Shown one piece after another: positions 57,567 to 64,000 of a DNA stretch of 64,000 bases. A model generated the notes under the pieces. The model did not search any database and was not told the DNA's origin. It was given only the letters and a program-made list of their open reading frames with translations. This DNA comes from an uncultured Pelagibacteraceae bacterium (lineage in GTDB: Bacteria > Pseudomonadota > Alphaproteobacteria > Pelagibacterales > Pelagibacteraceae): NCBI GenBank assembly GCA_902525625.1, contig CABZHM010000004.1:1-64000 (forward strand), written 5' to 3'. The translations under genes and the position numbers were made by a program. Position 1 is the stretch's first letter; each line of letters starts with the position of its first letter.

Positions 57567-58970
57567 TTAGTTTTGATACTTTCTCACATCATCAAGACTT
57601 CCTGATATAGCTGCGGCTGCAGCCATTCCAGGACTAACTAAATGGGTCCTTCCACCTCTTCCTTGTCTTCCTTCAAAATTCCTATTTGAGGTAGAGGCAC
57701 ATCTTTCTTCAGGTTTCAACTTGTCTGCATTCATGGCTAAACACATTGAGCAACCTGGTTCTCTCCATTCAAATCCTGAATTAACAAAGATTTTATCTAA
57801 TCCTTCTTGTTCCGCTTGTTGCTTCACCAATCCAGATCCTGGAACAACCATTGCATGAACATGGGAAGCTATCTTTTTATCTTTCAAAATCTTTGCCGCT
57901 TCTCTTAAATCCTCAATTCTGCCATTTGTACAACTACCTATAAAAACTTTATCTATCTTAATATCTCTAGCTGACATATCAGGTTGAAGACCCATATATT
58001 TTAAGGATCTCTCTATGGAATTTTTGCGGTCCTCGTCTTTTTCTTTGATCGGATTAGGAACTTTACCATCAATTGTAATTACATCTTGAGGTGAAGTTCC
58101 CCAAGTTACCATTGGTAAAATTTCGTTAGCTTGCAAACTTACTTCTTTATCAAAGCTCGCATCATCATCAGTTTTTAAACTTTGCCAATGTTCTAAAGCT
58201 TTATTCCATTTTTCGCCCTTTGGTGACATTGGTTTTCCCTCTAAATATTTAAATATTTTTTCATCTGGTGCTATTAATCCAGCTCTTGCGCCACCTTCTA
58301 TTGTCATATTACATATTGTCATTCTTTGTTCAACACTTAAGGATCTTATTAAATCACCTGCATATTCAAGAACACAACCTGTCCCACCTGCAGTTCCAAT
58401 TTTTCCAATAATTTGTAGAATAACATCTTTCGAAGTAACACCTAATGGAAGTTTACCATTAACATTTATCCGAAAATTTTTTGCTTTTTTTTGAACAAGT
58501 GTTTGAGTTGCTAAAACATGTTCTACCTCTGAAGTTCCAATTCCAAAAGCTAAAGCACCAAATGCTCCATGGGTTGCGGTATGACTATCCCCACAAACAA
58601 TAACTGTTCCGGGTTGTGTGAAACCTTGCTCTGGACCAGTAACATGAACAATACCTTGTCGCTTATCATTCATTCCAAAAAGTTTAATACCAAATTCTTT
58701 GCAATTGGCATCTAAAGTCTCTACCTGAATTTTAGATTCATGATCTGAAATACCCTTTGATCTATCAGTAGTTGGTACATTATGGTCTGCTACAGCTAAA
58801 GTTAATTTAGGGTGCCTGACTTTTCGTTTAGTATTTCTAAGTCCCTCAAAAGCTTGTGGACTTGTAACCTCATGAACTAAATGTCTATCAACAAATAATA
58901 AAGCTGTTCCATCATCTTGTTGATGTACTAAATGGTCATTCCAAATTTTATCGTAAAGAGTATTAGGCAT
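57567..58970 (-). CDS. leuC: 3-isopropylmalate dehydratase large subunit
   Basis: [93 protein letters not shown]. Confidence 0.98.
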   Translation of the reverse strand: MPNTLYDKIWNDHLVHQQDDGTALLFVDRHLVHEVTSPQAFEGLRNTKRKVRHPKLTLAVADHNVPTTDRSKGISDHESKIQVETLDANCKEFGIKLFGMNDKRQGIVHVTGPEQGFTQPGTVIVCGDSHTATHGAFGALAFGIGTSEVEHVLATQTLVQKKAKNFRINVNGKLPLGVTSKDVILQIIGKIGTAGGTGCVLEYAGDLIRSLSVEQRMTICNMTIEGGARAGLIAPDEKIFKYLEGKPMSPKGEKWNKALEHWQSLKTDDDASFDKEVSLQANEILPMVTWGTSPQDVITIDGKVPNPIKEKDEDRKNSIERSLKYMGLQPDMSARDIKIDKVFIGSCTNGRIEDLREAAKILKDKKIASHVHAMVVPGSGLVKQQAEQEGLDKIFVNSGFEWREPGCSMCLAMNADKLKPEERCASTSNRNFEGRQGRGGRTHLVSPGMAAAAAISGSLDDVRKYQN

Positions 58971-58981
58971 TGAGAAAAAAA

Positions 58982-59572
58982 TTATTTTTTTTCTTGTAAA
59001 TTTTCAAGCTTTTTTTCTGTACTAGTTTCGGCCTTAGGAGCGTCTTTTTTAGCTTCATTTCTTGATGTTTCTTCTATTTTTGGCTCAACCGCTGGTGTAG
59101 CCTCTTTTTTAATTTCTGAAATATTTTCTTTTGTGATGGGAGCCAAATTTTCATCAGTTACTGTTTCTGGTTTAACATCAACATCGATACCAATTTTTTT
59201 TCTAATTTTTTCGGCAATTCTTGCTGACTTCCCAGTTCTGTCTCTCAAATAATAAAGTTTTGCTCTTCTCACTTTTCCTGATCGGATTACTTTAATTGAG
59301 TCAATCACAGTTCCAAACAATGGAAATGTTCTCTCAACTCCCTCACCGAATGATATTTTTCTGACAGTAAATGAGGAGTTTAAGTCTCTACTTTTTTTAG
59401 CAATACATACACCTTCAAAATACTGAATTCTTTCTTTTTTACCTTCTGTAATTCTTACTCCAACTTTTACAACGTCTCCTGGGAAAAATTCAGGTATCTT
59501 TTTTTCAGAGAGAATCTTTTTAACGTTGTTTTGGTTAATTTCTTCTATTGTTTTCATTTCAGTATTTATCAA
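58982..59572 (-). CDS. rplS: 50S ribosomal protein L19 (bL19) with long K/E/A/T-rich C-terminal tail
   Basis: [61 protein letters not shown]...[21 protein letters not shown]; tail [44 protein letters not shown]. Confidence 0.96.
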   Translation of the reverse strand: MINTEMKTIEEINQNNVKKILSEKKIPEFFPGDVVKVGVRITEGKKERIQYFEGVCIAKKSRDLNSSFTVRKISFGEGVERTFPLFGTVIDSIKVIRSGKVRRAKLYYLRDRTGKSARIAEKIRKKIGIDVDVKPETVTDENLAPITKENISEIKKEATPAVEPKIEETSRNEAKKDAPKAETSTEKKLENLQEKK

Positions 59573-59573
59573 T

Positions 59574-60260
59574 TTAATCTTTCTTATATTTTTGCCACAA
59601 ATCTGGTCTTCGGTCGCGTGTTATAGCCTCAGATTGAGATAAACGCCAGTCTTTAATTTTAGTGTGATCTCCAGATAATAACACTTCTGGCACTGCTTTT
59701 TCTTCCCATATTTGAGGTTTTGTGAACTGCGGATACTCTAAAAGGCCATTTTCAAAAGTTTCATCAGCTGGAGATTTATCATTTCCTAAAACTCCAGGTA
59801 AAAGTCTTAAAACGCTATCTAGTATAACAAAAGCTGCCGTTTCTCCTCCAGACAATACATAATCTCCGATGCTTACCTCCTCAATATTTCTAGTGCCTAA
59901 AACTCTTTCATCGACACCTTCAAACTGTCCACAAATCAAAGAAAATGATTTTTCTTTAGATAAATCTTGTGCAAATTTTTGATCAAATCTTTTACCTTTT
60001 GGTGAAAGATAAAAAATTCTATCTCCGTTATTTACATTTTGATCAATAGAATTTGCCAAGACATCTGGTTTAATTAACATACCTGTTCCACCGCCGTAAG
60101 GAGTATCATCAACTGTTTTATGTTTATCTTGAGCAGAGTCTCTAATATTAATTACTTTTAAGCTCCACAACTTTTTAGTCATTGCTTTACTGTATATACC
60201 TTTGTTTAAAGGCCCAGGGAAAATTTCTGGGTATAGAGTAAATACTTGGGCTTGCATCAT
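59574..60260 (-). CDS. trmD: tRNA (guanine37-N1)-methyltransferase
   Basis: [86 protein letters not shown]. Confidence 0.97.
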   Translation of the reverse strand: MMQAQVFTLYPEIFPGPLNKGIYSKAMTKKLWSLKVINIRDSAQDKHKTVDDTPYGGGTGMLIKPDVLANSIDQNVNNGDRIFYLSPKGKRFDQKFAQDLSKEKSFSLICGQFEGVDERVLGTRNIEEVSIGDYVLSGGETAAFVILDSVLRLLPGVLGNDKSPADETFENGLLEYPQFTKPQIWEEKAVPEVLLSGDHTKIKDWRLSQSEAITRDRRPDLWQKYKKD

Positions 60261-60274
60261 AAATTATCTTTGTA

Positions 60275-60724
60275 TTATTTCTTTTCCTCTTTTTTAGCTT
60301 CTGCTTTTGGAGCTTCTGCTTTTGGAGATTCCTCTTTTTTAGCTTCTGCTTTTGGAGATTCCTCTTTTTTAGCTTCTGCTTTTGGAGATTCCTCTTTTTT
60401 AGCTTCCTCACTACCCTCTTTTTTTCGATCTTTTTTTGGAATAGCTTTCTGAGGATTATTTCCATTTGCCGGCATAGGCATTAATTCATTTTCACCTAAA
60501 ATCCTTGCTACTCTGGTTGTCGGTTGTGCACCTTGACCCAACCAATACTTTATTCGTTCTGTCTCTAATCCAATTCTTTCCTTTTTTTCCTTTGGCAATA
60601 GTGGATTAAAAAATCCCACTTTCTCAATAAATCTACCATCCCTTGCAAAACGACTGTCTGCAACTACTACTTTATAAACGGGTCTTTTCTTAGTCCCACC
60701 TCTTGATAACCTTAACTTTAACAT
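60275..60724 (-). CDS. rpsP: 30S ribosomal protein S16 (bS16) with repetitive K/E/A/P tail
   Basis: [42 protein letters not shown]...[13 protein letters not shown], followed by ([10 protein letters not shown])-type repeats. Confidence 0.96.
   Translation of the reverse strand: MLKLRLSRGGTKKRPVYKVVVADSRFARDGRFIEKVGFFNPLLPKEKKERIGLETERIKYWLGQGAQPTTRVARILGENELMPMPANGNNPQKAIPKKDRKKEGSEEAKKEESPKAEAKKEESPKAEAKKEESPKAEAPKAEAKKEEKK
60286..60405. repeat. In-frame 30-bp tandem repeat in the 3' part of rpsP
   Basis: 60331-60360 and 60361-60390 are identical (cctcttttttagcttctgcttttggagatt), with partial copies on both sides. Encodes [10 protein letters not shown]-type decapeptides. Confidence 0.92.
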
Positions 60725-60738
60725 TCATTCTCCTTTTT

Positions 60739-62097
60739 TTATTTTAATTGATTGAATAATTCTGGAGGTATTCCTTTGTCAGTCATACCTTTGAGATTAC
60801 CCTTTGACATCTTTTTTGTCAGTTCAGACATCATTTTAAATTGTTTTAACAACTTATTGATAGTGGCTGGATCTGTTCCAGAGCCATTAGCAATTCTTTT
60901 TTTTCTAGAACCATCAATTATCTTTGGATTCTCTCTCTCTTTTTTTGTCATAGACAATATTATAGCTTCATTCTTTGTAATAATACTTTCATCAATTCCA
61001 GCTGCATCCATTTGTGATTTAACTTTTGAAACACCAGGCATAAAAGACATGATGCCTTCTATTCCACCCATTTTTTTCATTTGTCTTAGTTGTGCTAAAT
61101 AATCTTCCATAGAAAATTGTCCCTTTTTTAAATTCTCTTCAGCCTTTTTAATATTTTCTTCTCCAAGATCTTGCACCGCTTTCTCCACTAGGGATACAAT
61201 ATCTCCCATACCTAAAATTCTATTAGCAATTCTATCTGGATGAAAAACTTCAAGATTATTGATTTTTTCTCCTATACCCAAAAATTTAATAGGAACTTGT
61301 GAAACGAATTTCATACTAACTGCGGCTCCGCCTCTTGCATCACCATCAGCTCTGGTTAAAATTATACCAGAGAGATTTACAGTATTTTTAAATTCTTTTG
61401 CTACGCTTGCTGCTACTTGACCAGTCAATGAGTCAGCAACTAAAAAAGTTTCAGCAGGTTTAATTATATTCTCGATTTGTTTAATTTCACTCATCATTTG
61501 CAAATCTATTTGTGTTCTACCTGCTGTATCAAATAAAATGACATCAGCACCATTTAGGTTTGCAGCACTAATTGCTCTTTGGCAAATATCAGCTGGCTGT
61601 TGTCCTTCAATTATTGGCAAAGTTAAAATATTATTTTGTTCACCTAAAGATTTTAATTGCTCTTGGGCTGCTGGCCTATAGATATCTAAACTCACCATCA
61701 TAACTTTCTTTTTTTTGTTATTTTCTAAGTATTTTGCAAGTTTAGCGGTAGTTGTGGTTTTACCAGAACCTTGTAGACCAACTAACATCATGGGCACTGG
61801 TGGTACAGCATTAAGATTTACATCATTATTTTTTTCACCTAATAAAGATACTAATTCGTCATATACAATCTTAACAACCATATCACCAGGAGATGTAGAT
61901 CTGATAATTTCTTGTCCTAAAGCTTTAGGTTTAACTTTTTCAATAAACTCTTTAGCAACATCAAGTGATACGTCAGCTTCTAATAAAGCTTGCCTAATGG
62001 CTCTAAGACCTTCATTAACTTGACGCTCGTCAAGCGAAGGTGCTTTTTTTAGAGAGGTAAAGACTTCCTCAAATTTATTTGTTAAATTTTCGAACAT
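60739..62097 (-). CDS. ffh: Signal recognition particle protein Ffh
   Basis: MFENLTNKFEEVFTSLKK, GLQGSGKTTTTAKLAKYL, SLDIYRPAAQEQL, DTAGRTQIDLQMMSEI, LTRADGDARGGAAVSM, GMGDIVSL. Start re-placed to MFENLT, leaving a structured leader upstream. Confidence 0.97.
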   Translation of the reverse strand: MFENLTNKFEEVFTSLKKAPSLDERQVNEGLRAIRQALLEADVSLDVAKEFIEKVKPKALGQEIIRSTSPGDMVVKIVYDELVSLLGEKNNDVNLNAVPPVPMMLVGLQGSGKTTTTAKLAKYLENNKKKKVMMVSLDIYRPAAQEQLKSLGEQNNILTLPIIEGQQPADICQRAISAANLNGADVILFDTAGRTQIDLQMMSEIKQIENIIKPAETFLVADSLTGQVAASVAKEFKNTVNLSGIILTRADGDARGGAAVSMKFVSQVPIKFLGIGEKINNLEVFHPDRIANRILGMGDIVSLVEKAVQDLGEENIKKAEENLKKGQFSMEDYLAQLRQMKKMGGIEGIMSFMPGVSKVKSQMDAAGIDESIITKNEAIILSMTKKERENPKIIDGSRKKRIANGSGTDPATINKLLKQFKMMSELTKKMSKGNLKGMTDKGIPPELFNQLK

Positions 62098-62110
62098 ATT
62101 TATTCCACAC

Positions 62111-62206
62111 AGCAGTAATCGCACTAGTGGGCGAACCCTCGCTGACTAGTGTCGATCTCTTTGTTTCCAAAGACACCGCAAATTTAACGTTTTTGCGGAA
62201 ACTGCC
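62111..62206 (-). ncRNA. Structured 5' leader RNA (or small RNA) upstream of ffh: four-helix junction
   Basis: Minus-strand helices: P1 GGCAGT/ACTGCT (62201-62206 with 62111-62116); P2 CCGCAAA/TTTGCGG (62192-62198 with 62176-62182); P3 TCTTTG-GAAA-CAAAGA (62158-62173); P4 TCG(a)CACTAGT..GCGA-GGGT-TCGC..ACTAGTGCGA (62119-62155, about 14 bp). Locally GC-rich relative to the surrounding genome. Confidence 0.78.
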
Positions 62207-62213
62207 ACAAACT

Positions 62214-62219
62214 ATAATA
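62214..62219 (-). promoter_or_regulatory. Candidate -10 element (TATTAT) for the ffh leader
   Basis: The minus strand reads CTATTATAGTTTGTGGCAGT; a start 7 nt downstream falls at the 5' strand of P1. No well-spaced -35 seen. Confidence 0.4.
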
Positions 62220-62258
62220 GAGGTTCAAAAAGTCAATAAATAAGTTAAATAACTATAT

Positions 62259-63083
62259 ATGCAGATTAGAGCTTTTAAAATGGATGGATTAGGTAATGAT
62301 TTTGTCATTATTGATAATAGACAAAAAATTACCGATTTGACTAAAGATCAGATTATAAAGATTTGTGATAGAAATTTTATTGGTTGTGATCAATTAATAT
62401 TTATTGAGTCCAGCAAATCAAGTGATGCGAATTTAAAATTTTTTAATTCTGATGGAGGGGAGTCTGGTGCATGTGGAAACGGTACTAGATGTGTTGCAAA
62501 ATTAATCTCTGAAGAAACAAAAGCTGAAAGGATCATTTTATCTACTTTAAATGGAAATTTAGAGTCAAAAATATTAGATAAAAATCTTGTTACAACTGAA
62601 ATTGGTAAAGCTAAATTACAATGGAACGAAATTCCTTTATCGGAAAAATTAGATACTAAAAATTTGAATATTAGGATCACTGATATAAATAATAAAGAAC
62701 ATTTGGGTGGTACTGCTGTTAATGTTGGAAATCCACATATTGTTTTTTTTGTAAATGAAATTGAAAATTTTAATATTGAAAAAATTGGACCCAAAATTGA
62801 AAATCATAAAATTTTTCCAGAAAAATGTAATGTTACAATTGCTAAAATGATTAATAAAAATTTGATTAAAGTGAAAGTGTGGGAAAGAGGAGCTGGGCTA
62901 ACCAAAGCATGTGGAACAGCTGCATGTGCAACTGCATTCGCCGGTAAATTGAATAATCTTAATGAAAATAAAACAGACATAGAATTTCAAACAGGTAAGT
63001 TATCAATTCTTATAGATGATAGAAATTCAATCCACATGAAGGGACCCGTTTCAGAAATAAAAGAAATTGAGATCAAACTATAA
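62259..63083 (+). CDS. dapF: Diaminopimelate epimerase
   Basis: FKMDGLGNDFVIIDNR, NSDGGESGACGNGTRCVA, NVGNPHIVFFV, ERGAGLTKACGTAACATAFA. Confidence 0.97.
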   Translation: MQIRAFKMDGLGNDFVIIDNRQKITDLTKDQIIKICDRNFIGCDQLIFIESSKSSDANLKFFNSDGGESGACGNGTRCVAKLISEETKAERIILSTLNGNLESKILDKNLVTTEIGKAKLQWNEIPLSEKLDTKNLNIRITDINNKEHLGGTAVNVGNPHIVFFVNEIENFNIEKIGPKIENHKIFPEKCNVTIAKMINKNLIKVKVWERGAGLTKACGTAACATAFAGKLNNLNENKTDIEFQTGKLSILIDDRNSIHMKGPVSEIKEIEIKL

Positions 63084-64000
63084 TGGGAATTTTTGATAAA
63101 TTTAAGATAGGTTTTAAAAAAAGTGCATCCGCACTAACATCTGGATTAAAAGAAATAATAATAAAAAAAGAGATTGACGATAAAAATTTAGATAAAATCG
63201 AAGAGTTTTTAATTGAATCTGATGTTGGTGTCGAGGCTGCATCGGAAATTAAAGAAATCATTTCAAATAAAAAAATTGATCCAAACAAAGATCTATCAAC
63301 TGAGATAAATCTTATCTTAAAAGAGTACATTGTTAATTTAATGGAGCCTTTAGAAAATAATTCTTTTTTTGAAAAAAAAGATAAACTAAACGCAACTCTA
63401 ATCTCAGGAGTAAATGGTGTTGGTAAAACAACAACCATTGGTAAAATAGGTAAGATATTAAAGACTAATGGAAACAAAGTTATGTTTGCTGCTTCTGATA
63501 CTTTTCGAGCAGCTGCTATTGAACAATTGGAAAATTGGGCAAATAAAATTGACGTCAAATTAACTAAATCATCCCAAGGTTCTGATCCGGCATCGGTGGC
63601 ATATAAAGCAGTTGAGGAAGCAATCAAAAATAATTTTCACCAAGTTTTAATCGATACTGCTGGAAGACTACAAAATAAAAAAAATTTAATGGAAGAATAT
63701 AAAAAGATAGCCAACGTAACAAAAAAAATTGACCAAGATGCACCTCACAATATTATTTTAGTTTTAGATGCAACATCGGGACAAAATGTGATTAATCAAG
63801 TGGAAGAATTTAACAAAATTATTCCATTAACTGGTCTAATCATGACCAAATTAGATGGAACTGCCAAAGGTGGTATTCTGCTGGCAATAGCAAAAAAATA
63901 TCAACTACCTATTCTTGCTTTAGGCTTAGGTGAAAAAGAGGATGATTTAGAATTATTCAATGCAGAAAAATTTGCCGAGGCTTTTACACAAGTTAGTTAA
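63083..64000 (+). CDS. ftsY: Signal recognition particle receptor FtsY
   Basis: LISGVNGVGKTTTIGKIGKIL, AASDTFRAAAIEQLENWA, IDTAGRLQNKKNLMEE, LDATSGQNVINQVEEF, TKLDGTAKGG; TAA at 63998-64000. Confidence 0.97.
   Translation: MGIFDKFKIGFKKSASALTSGLKEIIIKKEIDDKNLDKIEEFLIESDVGVEAASEIKEIISNKKIDPNKDLSTEINLILKEYIVNLMEPLENNSFFEKKDKLNATLISGVNGVGKTTTIGKIGKILKTNGNKVMFAASDTFRAAAIEQLENWANKIDVKLTKSSQGSDPASVAYKAVEEAIKNNFHQVLIDTAGRLQNKKNLMEEYKKIANVTKKIDQDAPHNIILVLDATSGQNVINQVEEFNKIIPLTGLIMTKLDGTAKGGILLAIAKKYQLPILALGLGEKEDDLELFNAEKFAEAFTQVS

Noticed and set aside
60187-60465. ORFs 60187-60465 (-) and 60246-60452 (+) with repetitive residues
   Set aside because: Alternate frame and antisense readings of the rpsP repeat array and the trmD start. 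Low-complexity artefacts, no recognisable domain.
62111-62206. Possibility that the ffh-leader structure is the 4.5S/SRP RNA
   Set aside because: It lacks the conserved SRP domain IV layout (GGUCAGGnCCGGAAGGnAGCAGCC-like loops). The fold is a multi-branch junction rather than a single elongated hairpin.
63073-63627. 184-aa antisense ORF opposite ftsY
   Set aside because: It mirrors the clearly coding ftsY frame and has no domain signature; typical of antisense frames in AT-rich genes.

Overview
This AT-rich, very compact window looks like the core genome of a SAR11/Pelagibacterales-type alphaproteobacterium. That assignment is inferred from gene content, synteny and codon bias; no search was run. 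The genes are mostly housekeeping: ChvI/ChvG, polA, bioY, a RegA-type regulator, a four-gene polyamine cluster, rpmB, pyrD, class I lysS, trkH, an AmpG-like MFS, tyrA/hisC, metX-metW, rplU-rpmA-obg-proB-proA-nadD-rsfS-ctpA-rppH, the F1 ATPase genes, priA, a TCA block (lpd-sucB-sucA-sucD-sucC-mdh-mmsA-sdhBADC), asd, the DMSP demethylation cluster dmdABC, leuBDC, rplS-trmD-rpsP-ffh, dapF and ftsY. I saw no tRNA, rRNA, CRISPR array or transposase. Main points for follow-up: (1) a compact four-helix RNA in the 5' leader of ffh, starting almost exactly where a candidate -10 element predicts; (2) a SAM-II-type riboswitch before metX, at the predicted transcription start and followed directly by a U tract; (3) a polyamine operon with a deoxyhypusine-synthase-like gene; (4) ahcY split into two head-to-head inverted fragments at an ~18-bp near-identical microhomology, probably a chimera; (5) dmdCBA lying between leuB and asd; (6) a ChvI receiver domain lacking the usual Lys-Pro motif; (7) Lys/Glu/Ala-rich tails on ribosomal proteins, with rimM missing from its usual slot.
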